64,000 nt of DNA from Siphonodentalium dalli (GCA_032622095.1 CP136061.1:22570991-22634990); one strand, 5' to 3'. Numbered from the stretch's first letter, positions 30,674-42,475 are shown. Translations and numbers: made by a program. Notes: a model not told the origin generated them from the letters alone.

Positions 30674-32195
30674 GTGTGTGAAGTTGGTTTGACGTTGGAC
30701 GTTCGTGGACATTCGCGGTGTGAAGTTGGTTTGACGTTGGACATTCGACACTTACGGCGATCTTATTACGCTTATTTGCAGCTTACCCGACTCGCACATG
30801 GGCACAGGAAGAACCGCTTTGTTTTGATAGAAGATGTATTGCGTGGGAATAATCTATGCTCCATAGGATTTCCCTGCTGAAATTTCTAGGTTATTGGTCC
30901 ACTGGTTTTGCCTCTACCCTCTACATTGACGACGAACTTTAGCCAGAATTTTCTAAGTCGACGTCCATTTGTTTATCTTTCGAAAGACATTCAAACAGGC
31001 ATTCAAATATATGCTTTTGGGTGCCATGGGCGTAACGAATGAAAATCATCGGCATTTCATAATGCTTGCAGTTTGTGAGATAATGGGGGTGATAAAATAT
31101 TTGGGAATACTGCTGTGAAATTGGATGGACATTGGACGTTCGTGGACATTCGCGACACGGTCTGTTTTCAATAAAATACCATATACTCGCATTTGTTGAT
31201 ATGACTGACAGCTGCCTTGTGCCCATACAACTCTTATTTTAAAACATCGCCTTCCTGCCAAACATATTTCCATGTAAATAATCAAATTGTTTAATGTCCA
31301 CGAACGTCCAATGTCCGTCCAACTTCACAGCCATTTTCACAAAAATATCTTCGACTCGCACATGGGTCCAGGACAAACTGCTCTGTTTTGGGCGGATGGG
31401 TATTACGTGGGAAGAATCACTGATCCATGAGATTTCCCTGCTGAATTGTCAAGCATATTCGTCCGCTCGTTTGACCTCTGCCCTCTGCCCTCTACACTCG
31501 ATTTTTTTACAGAATTTTGTAAGTCCGAATGTTCCTTTCCCCTTTGAAAAACAGTCAAACAGAAATTAAAATATGTACTTCTAAGTGACTTTTAGGTTTC
31601 TTATTCGATACATTTGAATGCTCGAAGATACCAAATACAATTGTAATATATCTGTGGTAAAAGTATTGCCTCTAATTAGACATAGAAGGGGGCAAGTTTA
31701 TTTATCGCGCTGGACATGTTAATTTTCGCTAAAATTTACTCGACTCGCACATGGGCACAGGAAGAACTGCTTTGTTTTGATCGAAGCTGTATTGCGTGGG
31801 AATAAGCTATGCTCCATAGGATTTCCCTGCTGATATTTCAAGGTTATTGGTCCACTGGTTTTCTGCCTCTACCCTCTACACTCACGGCGAACTTTAGCCA
31901 GAATTCGAACGTCCATTTGTTTACCTTTCGAAAGACATTCAAACAGACATTCAAATATATGCTTCTGGCCTAATTATAGAGCCCGTTTCGGGTGCCATGG
32001 GCTTGCCTGGATGTATAACGAATGAAAATCATCGGCATTTCATAATGCTTGCAGTTTGTGAGATAATGGGGGTGATCAAATATTTGGGAATACTGCTGTG
32101 AAGTTGGATGGACATTGGACGTTCGTAGACATTTGCGACACGGTCTGTTTTCAATAAAATACCATAGACTCGCATTTGTTGATATGACTGACATT
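30674..32195. repeat. Segmental duplication, 430-450-bp units
   Basis: 30787-31209 and 31741-32192 are similar direct copies (shared: ACTCGCACATGGGCACAGGA; GATAATGGGGGTGAT; ACGGTCTGTTTTCAATAAAA). A shorter third copy lies at about 31350-31560. A 40-bp phrase TTGGACGTTCGTGGACATTC occurs at 30695, 31133 and 32118 (the last with one change), and in reverse at 31297. All long frames here overlap one another on both strands and are treated as non-coding. Confidence 0.75.
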
Positions 32196-33114
32196 GGCAT
32201 GCAATTTCCAGCTGTTGCACATTTTTACCAAAGTTGGAGGGTGAGAGTAAGACTCCCCTCAAAAACACCTGTCGTCACGTCCCTGTGTGTAATACACCCC
32301 TATGATAATATCACAGGCGCCACGTCCCTTCATATAAGCAAAACTAGCTTCATGGAAACCGCGAAGCATCTAAATCAACATGAAAGCACACAGAGGTGAC
32401 GATTTCGGACTGGTGCACTTTCTCCGAATGCACACCCGTCGTGTAGCTTGTTATCGCAAATGCAACGTATCATTTTGTGATATATTATAAACCTTGTTTT
32501 AACAAACTTACTTCCCCACATGACAATGATTTTGATCGGCAATATTAAAAATAATACCAGGATGACAATAAACTGATGATTGTAGTAAAATGGAGCACGT
32601 GCTCCACTCAGAATGCTTTCGGATTTGGCATAGTAAAAAGCACCGGAAATGATGAGGTTGGGAACAAAAAATTAATACAAAGAATTTCAGGTTTGTTGAC
32701 TCCTGTGGACCAAGAGCCGGTTTACATTTACACAATGGCCTTTTATTGAGGGAAACACATAATGTTCTTATATATTTCTCACAATAACGCCACCTGAGCT
32801 CAATTTCTGGGCATGGTAGACTTTCTTTCGCGGGAAACACACATGAGCCTCGCGATTACTCACTGGACGAGTATGCGATTTCGGACGGATTTAGCGGGAG
32901 CGGTGAGCCCCCAGTGATAGCAGCTTGTGAGATACATTCTTTGATGTCGGCGACATCAAACGACAGTGAACACCTACAGATACGGCGGTTAGCATACCTG
33001 CATGTCGGAAATGGATCAATCTATCTCGAATATGTCAGTTGGCAATGCTAAGAACAAAACGTATTGAGCGCTGACAGACTTGGAGCATTTGCACTCAACC
33101 CAACCATAGCATGT
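32196..33114. other. Intergenic, nothing recognised
   Basis: A Cys-rich 110-codon minus-strand frame (32508-32840) has no recognisable pattern or splice context. Otherwise featureless. Confidence 0.35.
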
Positions 33115-33418
33115 GGGGGTGGCGGAAATATGACTGTATACTGAATCACAAGTTTAAAACACATGTATTCGTTCTCTAATGTCTATACAATGATGGAGAT
33201 AAGAAAATACATTACATATTTCCACAATGTATTATATATACCAGAGTTTAATTAACGGGGTGGCAGAAATGTGAACTACAGACTCTAAACTGAGTTACGG
33301 TCACAATTTTAAAGCACTTTTATTCGTTCTCTAATGTCTATACAATGATGGAGATAAGAAAATACACTATATATTTACACAATATGCATACAATGTTTTA
33401 TATGGTCCAGAGTTTAAT
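33115..33418. repeat. About 150-bp tandem dimer
   Basis: GGGTGGC(G/A)GAAAT begins each copy. The shared middle is TTCGTTCTCTAATGTCTATA plus CAATGATGGAGATAAGAAAA. Copies start near 33116 and 33258. Confidence 0.85.
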
Positions 33419-34384
33419 ACAAGCTTGTCCGGCAATAACTTGACGCTTTCTGTAACTCAAACGCGTATACCAAAGTAAGACATAAGGAAATTCCCTCAAT
33501 TTAAGGTATTTTATAATGATGGTGCCGGTCCAGGCAAGAATACCGGACCACATAGAGCTGGACAGGACTACCGAGATCTGGACCGGACCACCACTGGCGG
33601 TCTGGTCAGGTCCGCATCCCTGATACTGATATTATGGTATAAACGGTTTGAAGCGATGGTTGATTTACTCTGTTTTTATTATAATACAAATGCCACCGTC
33701 CATAAACAAAAAGCCACATTATTCGGGGACGTATGCCCAACCGGATTGTTATGATAACGCTGGAAAGGGTTAGGGCGTATCTATTCAATCGCTGACTAAG
33801 TTTCTAGAACTCGTTTTCCCATCTCGATATTGTATTGTGTGCGAATGGCATTAAGAATATAAATGTGTGTACACCTGACATTTGCAGGGTTTGTTAGAGC
33901 ATATGATTGATACGGACAGTTGTAGGAATGATGCGAATCTACCGCGGCGAAAGTATACTCATTGTGGTGTATTTTTATGTGACCTATTACCACACCTGGC
34001 GATCAGTTCAAATGAGTATCATTCCATGCCACGCCAGGACCACTTCAAATGCGAGCGGGTTCTTGTATACTCCTTCAAATATCACATTCGTGAGAGCGCG
34101 GCTTACCAAACATCCGTAAAAATGTGGTTAGGTGACCAATTTTGAATGGGGATATCCATGCAAATCTACGGAGAAAAATTTATACATGAAGCAGTGCTCA
34201 AGAACTAATACAGGCATATCATAAAGAGCCATAACATTTAATTTGCGAGTGGGCTAGGTAAACTAAACATTTTCGCTATATATTTATATTTGAGATTTTT
34301 GTTCTGGAATTACAACACAATATAAAATAAATACAACACCATTCAAATAGAAAAGTTCCAAGCTGACCGCCAGATAAATATATA
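33419..34384. other. Intergenic, one possible exon-like frame
   Basis: After a possible acceptor GACATTTGCAG (33887), a plus frame (33907-34119) reads MMRIYRGESILIVVYFYVTY and so resembles a signal-anchor N-terminus. An overlapping frame is equally open, and no downstream exon was found. No call is made. Confidence 0.3.
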
Positions 34385-34617
34385 TTAATTCCCTTGTCGC
34401 ACAAAGTCACAGATGGACATTGTAACTCGGGAGCTTTTGCTCCGGAAATGTGTATGGACATCTTCATTCAAAATTGGCCATTTGACCTCATTCACAACGG
34501 TTAAGTTGTCACTCTCACACAGAAGTGTGGGAACGGGTACCCAATATGAAGAGTACATGGGACATGGGTATTCAGGGTTCCACAAGGCGTTTACACCATT
34601 AATCGGTGGAAGGATTT
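34385..34617 (-). CDS. Unidentified minus-strand frame, protein-like
   Basis: An open frame of 76 codons between stops contains INGVNALWNPEYPCPMYSSY, WVPVPTLLCESDNLTVVNEV and KWPILNEDVHTHF, and ends SICDFVRQGN and TAA. Trp, Pro, Tyr and Cys are abundant, as in real extracellular domains. There is no start codon at its head and no acceptor was recognised. It could be a terminal exon or a remnant. The opposite strand is open too. Confidence 0.22.
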
Positions 34618-34740
34618 AAAGACATTCTATTTGAGCACCCTACGGCAGTGTTTCATATCACTTTAAATCAGAGTGAAATTGTACACCACAAAGGAGTTTA
34701 GTAAATCCAACATATATTCACATTGAACCAAAATATTGAA

Positions 34741-34836
34741 ATATTCACATAGGTTGATATTCACATAGGTTGATATTCAAATAGGATAATATTCACATAG
34801 GTTGATGTTCACATAGGTTGATATTCACATAGGTTG
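34741..34836. repeat. 16-bp tandem array, six copies
   Basis: ATATTCACATAGGTTG six times, the third copy changed. It abuts the end of the fold-back element that starts at 34834. Confidence 0.95.
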
Positions 34837-35610
34837 ATTAAGACTCACGCCAGATTCGTCAGATATTATATCTCATGGATGTCAAATACGCCCTGCATAG
34901 GTATAAACGCCTGTTATTAAAACAACCATATATGGGACTATTTCAATATGGAATAAGCCCGTATTGTGCTTATTTTCACGAGAACAGACTGGACAATAAC
35001 TCGAAAAACCCAAACTCTCGACTTTCCAGATGTAACTCTTTATATTTTGTTTTCACTGTGGCCCGCGCCATCCAACGGAATAACGGGTATAAATCCAATA
35101 TGGGCTTATTTCATAATCAAATAAGTGGAATATGAACCTATTTGCCCGAGGATATCATTTGGAAGCTCGAATGAGCCATCTCCGTTTAATTATTTAGTTG
35201 TGAATAGGTATTGTTTGTTTGTTTAGTTCGGGTTTTACGTCGTTTTAATCGTTAGGTCACATCGCGATTGAGAAAAACTGAATCAAGATTATGTGAAGCA
35301 ACTGTGTAGAGACGTATCAGTGGATTAGACCAAAACGAAAAAAAATATATACAGATTAAAACACCCAAATCAGAGCGAGAGTGATCGATTGGGTTCAGAA
35401 CCATTAAGAAACTGACCAATGTGCAAACAAATAAAACATAATATCAAAACATAGAAATACTTTTTTGATAACAGCAAACATAGAAAACCTGTATGAAATG
35501 TAATCAGCAAATATAATTAATTTAATTTAAGAAGGCTCCGGCATATCGGAATATATGAAACGCGCCCATGAGATATAATATCTGATGAATCTGGCGTGAG
35601 TCTTAATCAA
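34834..35610. mobile_element. 777-bp element with about 43-bp inverted ends
   Basis: TTGATTAAGACTCACGCCAG and the following bases (to 34876) are nearly perfectly complementary to 35568-35610. The interior has no transposase. It contains GTTTTCACTGTGGCCCGCGC, also found at 14764, and internal inverted phrases (CATATATGGGACTATTTC / ATGGGCTTATTTCAT). No target duplication is certain, because the left end lies directly on the 16-bp array. Confidence 0.75.
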
Positions 35611-36297
35611 TTCAGCAAGTTAACAGTCGGGTGGTTGACTCAGTAGGTGACCTTCCTCCCAACGGCCAGCCTCATCACACAACATCATACATGGTTCCAA
35701 TTCCCCAACGACCAGCCTCATCACATAACATCAGAAGAGTGCCACTAGTCTTATTGGCCCAGTCCTGATCGGTTTGACAGATTTTAATTGTCCGTCTATG
35801 CTTTGTAGCGTTTTATCAATCACAAATACAGAAGGTCTCTTGCTATTCGGATCAAATCCAAGTATCAAGTACTGGGAATAGACCTCAGTATCAGTGGAAC
35901 TTAGCGAGTGGTCATTCTTACGTATTTTCTTTCTTTTGAGTTACCATATGAAAAGCAGATAATCGACAACTAGCCCAGTAGCCGCCTCGCCTTCGAATTA
36001 TGGTCTGGTCAAAGACTGGTACATAGCTGAAGTGGGGACCAGTTTAGACAATGCACATGGCAGCCTCCCGGTACATTCCCATAGTGAGGCAGGTGTGAAT
36101 ACTACAAGATTGACACATTTAACAGTCAAGAAGACGAAATGCAAAGAGACATGGCACTAAAGAAACAATATACACGAAAAACATAACATTTTGTGAAGCT
36201 AATCTAACAACGCTGTACGAGATAGCGGCAGTAAATTCACACTATGTGGACCTCATTCTGCTAATGTCAGACACTATTTCAAGGTTTGTCTCTATCC
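35611..36297. other. Intergenic downstream of the receptor gene
   Basis: A short duplicated phrase CCAACG(G/A)CCAGCCTCATCAC occurs at 35657 and 35706. A half copy of the 91-bp hairpin repeat lies at 36205-36261, only 37 bp from the receptor stop codon, so it probably lies in the 3' UTR. No poly(A) signal was recognised on the minus strand. Confidence 0.45.
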
Positions 36298-37542
36298 TCA
36301 TTCATCTTGCCAGAACTGAACATTACATTTGTTCAGAATAAGGCTTGCAATTTCAAATTTTTTCGCATCGATCTGGAAAAAAAATAAAATTCCAAACACA
36401 GAAGATGCCACTGTGAAACTGAGTAGCGTTAGGTTAAAGAAAATTGAATCGAGTCTGTTCCGTAGCAAACAATCCCAATCAGGTTTTGATGCTGATACTT
36501 CGTTCTCTCCAGTATCGTCTTGTGATTCGTCGGGATCTTGTTTCTTCACTTGTGCGATAAACACACAGAATCTCAAAAGAAACTTGTTTAGTCGGTCGAT
36601 ATTTGATATCATGATAGTTATAATAACCGACGCTCCACTCTGGCATAACATCATGGTGATAAAGACCTCAAGATAGCAAATGTTGTCTCCATTAGCTGGT
36701 AATACCGTCGATATCATATTGAGGAAGATGTCAAACGCCAGAAACACTGTTATAGCATAGGATATTCGTTCTCCAGATTCAAGAGGAATGTTGAAAGTGA
36801 AAATATTCAAAATGCTAAGAATGATTAACGGAACGATAGTGTTCAACATCATGAATAACGGTCTTCTTGTAAGTTTGACTTTAAACACATAGAACAGTCC
36901 TTCCAGAGCCGTTGAAGTGTATGCCTCTGATTGGACTTCCCAAACACTATTTTCCGATATCAGACAATTGAGATTACTCTTACTTTCATTTTTATTTATG
37001 AACCGTGTGTTGATTTGACTCCACCCGTTCGACCAATCCTCAAATAACAAATAGCATGTTTGAGTATCAAATGGAAAGTACGATATATCTACATTACAGT
37101 CGCTCTTGAATGTTGATCCCGGAATCCATTCGATTTCTCCAGTGTTCATGATTTTTACAGTGGGTGTGGAATCATGGAGGTTTATTTTAGATTCATGGAA
37201 ATTTGTTAATACTATGTCTGGTATCCACATGTCTTTGCTCGGTACTACCATCTGGCGAATACCACCGTAATCGCTGCTGTTCCACTGAAGAGAATTATCC
37301 CTCCATCCTACTCGAATGAATCCGGTCGTCCATAACACCTGGTTGATTTCGTCGATCTTGAATACTTTCATGAGATAGAAGTCAACATCAAGAAACAAAG
37401 TGTATTGTCCCTCTCCCACTGGGATAAATTTTGACGTATAGTTACGAAACACGTCGTTGTAAAGTGTCCTGATAGGATTTTCCCCTCGTACATTAATATG
37501 TGCGACTAATGTAAGAAATACGATGAACGAAAACATAGCCAT
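36298..37542 (-). CDS. Nicotinic acetylcholine receptor-like subunit, intronless
   Basis: One uninterrupted 414-codon frame encodes a full Cys-loop ligand-gated channel subunit. I start at ATG 37540-37542, because the frame extends 16 codons further only through a TTG. The signal peptide MAMFSFIVFLTLVAHINVRG (1-20) is followed by the ligand-binding domain with WIPDIVLTN (about 106-114). The Cys-loop CNVDISYFPFDTQTC spans 149-163 (13 residues between cysteines). M1 is about 228-252, M2 258-281 (GERISYAITVFLAFD...), M3 289-314, M4 366-390. The M3-M4 loop is short. Glu before M2 predicts cation selectivity. The 9' Leu is kept, but Asp replaces the usual residue at 12' and Thr the Glu at 20'. The vicinal Cys pair of alpha subunits is absent (NCLISENS instead), so it is a non-alpha type. 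Lack of introns suggests retroposition; intronless receptor genes are known from molluscan expansions. It would act at the plasma membrane; ligand and partners are unknown. Confidence 0.93.
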   Translation of the reverse strand: MAMFSFIVFLTLVAHINVRGENPIRTLYNDVFRNYTSKFIPVGEGQYTLFLDVDFYLMKVFKIDEINQVLWTTGFIRVGWRDNSLQWNSSDYGGIRQMVVPSKDMWIPDIVLTNFHESKINLHDSTPTVKIMNTGEIEWIPGSTFKSDCNVDISYFPFDTQTCYLLFEDWSNGWSQINTRFINKNESKSNLNCLISENSVWEVQSEAYTSTALEGLFYVFKVKLTRRPLFMMLNTIVPLIILSILNIFTFNIPLESGERISYAITVFLAFDIFLNMISTVLPANGDNICYLEVFITMMLCQSGASVIITIMISNIDRLNKFLLRFCVFIAQVKKQDPDESQDDTGENEVSASKPDWDCLLRNRLDSIFFNLTLLSFTVASSVFGILFFFQIDAKKFEIASLILNKCNVQFWQDE

Positions 37543-38300
37543 TACATCACAGAGAAAAAAATCCGCATCAGGTTTAAACAAAAATTCCAAATACAGTGTT
37601 TCCAGCAGCTGCGCTTAAAATTATGTGAATTTGAAAATTGGCTAAATGTCCTTCACTCCAATGATAGAATATTCCAGTGACAATGTTTTTTCGATGATTT
37701 TAATCTTGATTCACTGCCTTGCATTTATGTTATAGTTATTAATGTAATCAAAGCCATGAATGATAACACTTCCAATTAGTCTTCAAGTGACAATGACAGA
37801 AATTACTGCAACAGGTCACCGGTTTTCCAAATATAGAGTTTCCAGCAACTATCGGCTGAATGACCCTTCTTCCCAGCGGTGGAATATTCCCGTAATAGAG
37901 TTTTTCCACTGAGTTCAGTGATTTATAACTCTTGATTCCTTTCCTTATCTTTATGCTATAGTTGCAACTAATGTAAGCAAAACCACGAACAACAGCATAG
38001 CCATTAAACCTTCAAATCGCAATGATAGAAATTTCCACAGCAGAAATAGCAATCTAACCAAAATATTAATGACTCCTTGCCTTATCTTTATGCTATAGTT
38101 CTAACTGAAATAAGCATGCTGAGCACATTAAATAATTAAATTGCAATGACAGAATTTTCCACAGCAGGACTAACACTTTTTTCCAAATATAGTGTCTACA
38201 TTGGCTATCCTTGTTTTATTATGAGTGGAATCGGCTAAATGTCTCAGTGGTAGAATATTCCAGTGATAACGTTTTTCCAATGATTTTATTATCGAATCCT
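37493..38300 (-). repeat. Tandem copies of the receptor gene 5' end
   Basis: Four diverged units start near 37493 (the one within the gene), 37725, 37955 and 38085. They share, on the plus strand, TATAGTT...AACTAATGTAA, then (A)ATGA(C/T)AGAA(A)TT, then TTCCAAATA(C/T)AG(T/A)GTTTCCAGCA and GGCTAAATGTC...GGTAGAATATTCC. The unit is about 230 bp; one is shortened. The repeated block includes the coding sequence for the signal peptide and the region just upstream of the start. Confidence 0.75.
37951..38004 (-). pseudogene. Relic signal-peptide copy of the receptor gene
   Basis: Within the third unit the minus strand still reads MAMLLFVVLLTLVATIA followed by a stop. The receptor's own start, MAMFSFIVFLTLVAHI, is closely similar. 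No receptor body follows, so this is an orphan leader. It could still be translated as a 17-residue upstream peptide if the transcript starts beyond it. Confidence 0.6.
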
Positions 38301-38660
38301 TATCCTAAAATGGTCAGATTAGCATTGAGACTCATGAAGTTTGGCTTAATCTCAACTGATACAGTGTGACATGCAGACAGTTCCTGTTGTTGCAGAACTG
38401 ATACAGTGTGACATAGACAGTTCCTGTTGTGGCGGAACTGTTTGCTGACCTCCACCGGTTATTGCATTTTTGTATTGATTTTCCACATTTTAATATTGCT
38501 GGGGTATAATTCTCACTTTGGATTAACCACGCAAACATCACTTCCAGCGATTTTCCACTTATTGGGGTTTGATTGCCACTTAGGACTAACCATGCAACAA
38601 TCGCTTCTGGTGAATTACTGTGTGATGAGGCCATATGAAATTACCTGTTTGGTTCGTGTT
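38301..38660. other. Short local duplications
   Basis: ACTGATACAGTGTGACAT (38357 and 38398) with CAGACAGTTCCTGTTGT-type continuation, and a pair of GGGGT(A/T)T(A/G)ATT..CACTT..GACTAACCA(C/T)GCAA segments near 38503 and 38567. No gene. Confidence 0.5.
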
Positions 38661-39400
38661 ACCAGTGAGAGAAATTAGAGTTTGTAAATATCTGAACTAC
38701 CTTTCTACGAGCATTAAATGTCTCAGAAAGATGCACTGAAGTCATACAAAATACAACTTCCAACACAGTGTATGGGCTCCGTATAAAATAGGTGCCATAT
38801 GTATTTATCAAAAGTTTGGAACCGGTAAAATTACATTGCGTTATCTTAACATACAACTATTAAAAAACATCACAAACTGCTTTCTCTTCGTTAGATAGAT
38901 AGATAGATTTTATTACTCTTTTCATCGACAAGATATATGAGCATGAACAAAAGGAATTAAACATATAAAGTATGCACATACGCGAAGATAACAACATAAA
39001 TGTATGTGACATGTTCCGAGTATATATCTCTCATTATAATTGTCTTATTATGTTTTTTTTGTGGGTTATCGGGTATGATAGGGTTGGGACGGGGATGGGG
39101 CTTTGGATAATAATCATACACATTGTTAATCATATATAGTATAAATTAGGTCATTCTATTATGTATGGGTATTTCCTGCGTGGTCGATTTTTTTCGGTCG
39201 CTTTTATACAAGGTGTTGTGTCTATATGGGGTGGGGACTTCTAGTTTAATGCCTCAGGGGCTCCTATCTGAAAGAGGGATGAATATCGATAGGTTTATGT
39301 TGTACCATGAACGTTTCAGAGCGACGACGAGCCTAGATTTTCTACATGGTCTACAGTTGCTTGCAATTGTGCACAGCCGCTGACTAAAAAAATTGAATAA
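38661..39400. repeat. Dispersed-repeat fragments
   Basis: 38670-38860 resembles 17100-17270 (CAGAAAG, GGGCxCCGTATA, GTGCCATATGT). GATAGATAGATAGATTTTAT at 38895 looks like an antisense retroelement tail. 39310-39400 shares TTTCAGAGCGACGACGA(G)C with 17343. These pieces appear in the same order in both places, so they may belong to one larger decayed element. Confidence 0.5.
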
Positions 39401-41389
39401 CGAAGCGATTTCAAATTTATCGATTAATATTGGAAATAAAACACGTATTTTGAGCATTATATCGACGGAAATACTTAGATGTTTTGAGATACCTCTTACC
39501 AAATTATGTATAAGTTATATATATATTGGGGTTGGAACGAACAATGCATACCCTTGCCGTATAACTACTTGTTACATTTCTGGAATTTTCAACACTCTCT
39601 GTGATAATAACCCACAAACATATGTCGGAATGCGTATTATACTGTGAAATATTCATCTCCGCGGTTGATTAGCACCCTATCTCATCAGATCAAAGAGATG
39701 GTAAATCGTAGTTTATGTGAGACTAATTTTCATGCTGCTACAAAACCGGTTTCTTAGTGGTCAATTTTGTTAAAATTTATTCAGTCGCCACGTTACAACT
39801 GGAATATGCTACCGCGCAATGCCCAATATTAGTTTTCAGTATCTTTTTGCTTATCAATACCACACACGTATCAGGTGATCATCGTTTAAAGCTGTTATTT
39901 CGCTATTTGTGGTGTGTGTGTGTGTGCAACAGCTCTGTGTAACATTAGGGAGAAGGGACAAACGCGGTGATGCGGCTGCAGAAATTTTAGTACGTTTCGC
40001 ATATATGTGGTCTATATAAACAAATATAATTTCCAGGTATGAACACAGTGGGTGACCACTAGATGGGAGCCAGCAATTGTTTTCCCGAATTTCGTTAAGA
40101 AACATAGCAGCCATCTTGGATTTGACATATTAATTCAACGACATACCTTGAAGCCCACATTTATTGGTGAAATGTTTGAAATGAAAATAATTTCGTCTAC
40201 ACAATACAAGCCCTTTTCTTAAACTTTTTGACTTTCCAACTTTATCATATTCTATTGACAGCTCAGCATAAAATTAATGCCTTCCCAAGTTCAGCTACAG
40301 TGTTATGGACACTTTCATATATAGTATTTCGCATGAAAACACTGCAAAGGCATTTGAAATGTATTTCTCGTTTCTTACTAGTGTAAAAAAAATTCAGAAA
40401 CATTTCTTGAAAACCACGAAAAACACTTTTGGGTATGTGGTTTAAAATAGGGTAGGTGGGGAAACTCAAACAACAACAATTATTTATTCTGTGGCCTAAC
40501 GTTAGCCACAGTTAATTTCCCACACTATATCGCAATGATCTCACAGACACTGTATATCAATGATCTCCCATGCGTATATTGTAATATCTGCTGTATTGAA
40601 CTCTCTTGTTATTGCTTGGACTCTCTCTCTCATATTCAGTTCATTGCATTATTTGTAACATTTGAAAATGAGAAGCAACGAATTGACTCTTTGTGGCTTT
40701 ATCATACAGTTTATGTCCCCAGGGTGTTTTTACTGTTAACTGAATTGTATCATTATGCGGTCTGTTAATGACTCGGTTCCATTAGTGTGTGATTACTGGT
40801 TATGACCCATTAGTAGGATTCCAATTTCGAGCCATTAACAGCTATTGGCATCTGACATATGTCACGTAACACGGGTGGAAATATATAAAGTTCTCCATGA
40901 CCTCCATCAGTACCATTGTTACTTCTATGGTCCTGTATCAGTAACACTACAAGAAAAGAAGATGCATGCATCAGATCGCCCATGAATTATTTTACAAAAA
41001 AATAGTCACATACATTGGGGGAATGTTATAAAGTTAATATTAGAAATTCATATACATGTATACGCATCTATCAGAAAGAGATATCTTGTGTACTCACGAC
41101 CAAGCACACGATGCTTACATGGCCAAATTACCCCTACATATGACGCTTGATCGCGCATGTACAATTTGATAATTACATGCTCATAAACGTGGGCTATATG
41201 GTTTGCCGATAGATTCAAATCGTGACATCCAATATGCAGACGGACAGATGAGGGCTCTAATGTATTCCAAAGACTTTAATGATGCAAAGAGTAACATCCA
41301 AGACGGATGCTGAGGTACATGTTTCCGGAATTCGGAAAAGAAACGTTAGCTTATCGAGTTGTCACCACAAATATACATATGCAATTTGG
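39401..41389. other. Intergenic, nothing recognised
   Basis: 2 kb of AT-rich DNA. A GT-rich stretch (TGTGTGTGTGTG near 39912) and CAGCCATCTTGGATTT (40108, also at 52543 and similar at 45062) are the only repeat motifs. Frames are short and featureless. Confidence 0.4.
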
Positions 41390-42475
41390 GATATATCACA
41401 TAGAAGATGCTGCCTATATAATCAAATGCAATAACAGTATGTATACTCAACCCCTCGAGCCACGCCGCTGTGACCAACCATGAGAACATACACACGAAAT
41501 AATCAAATAGACCAGACAGTGTCCAATGCAATATAAGTACGCACACCCTAACCCCACGTTTCTACTTGGGACACATTGTGACATGTGAAAACATGCACAT
41601 GAAATGTTCAAGCAGACATGGTACCATGTACTATAAGTGCGTACACGCCAATCCCATGTCGCCGCGTCCATACATCTAACCAGTCGTGAGAACGTGCACA
41701 TGAAATTGTCAAACAGACCCAACAGGGTCACAATCAATATTAGAAAAAAAATACATACTGCACCCCAATCACCTGTCGCCGCGTCCCTACATGTGATGAC
41801 CTGACGTGAAAACACGAGCATGAAATAAAAGATATTGCCTATATAATCAAATGCAATAAAAGTATGTATACCCAAACCCTTGTACCACGCCGCTGTGACC
41901 AGCCATGAGGAAATAAACATGAAATGTTCACACCGACCAGACAGTGTTGCATGCAATATAAGTATACGTACACCCCAACCCCATGTGCCACCCCCTGTGA
42001 CGATGTGATCAGCACTGATGGCATACACATGAAATAATCAAATAGACCAGACAATGTCCCATGCAATATAAGTACGTACACCCTAACACCACGTCTCTAC
42101 ACGGGACATATTGTGACATGTGAAAACATGCACATGAAATGTTCAAACAGACATGGTCCCATGCAATATAAGTGCGTACACGTCAATGTCGCCGCGCCCT
42201 TACATCTAACCAGTCGTGAGAACATGCAAATGAAATTGTCAAAAAGACCCGACAGTGTCACAATCAATATTAGAAAAGCAGTAGATACGTGCACCCAATC
42301 GCTCGTCGCCACGTCCCTACATGTGATGACCAGACGTGAAAACGTGCACATGACATTTTCAATTAGACCCGATAGTGTCCCACACAATATAAGTACTTAC
42401 ACACCAACCCCTGTCACTGCGTCTCTGCTTGTGACCCACCGCGAACACACGCACATGGTATTGAGTTTGTTTTAA
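41390..42475. repeat. About 106-bp tandem array with higher-order order
   Basis: Ten diverged units, recognisable by GTGA(G/A)AAC(A/G)TGCACATGAAAT and CC(A/C)GACAGTGTC. Unit types A-B-C-D at 41472, 41576, 41677 and 41790 recur as A (41897), B (42110), C (42207) and D (42324), with one inserted unit. This shows a multi-unit duplication. Open frames of 193 (-) and 120 (+) codons run through it because of the repeat structure, and they translate into a repeating pattern. I treat them as non-coding. Confidence 0.85.

Noticed and set aside
32508-32840. Cys-rich 110-codon minus frame
   Set aside because: Cysteines show no regular spacing, there is no signal peptide or splice context, and no related copy was seen.
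36329-36676. 115-codon plus frame
   Set aside because: Antisense shadow of the receptor gene.
41447-42028. 193-codon minus-strand frame
   Set aside because: Runs through the 106-bp array, and its translation repeats with the units. No domain, and the opposite strand is open too.
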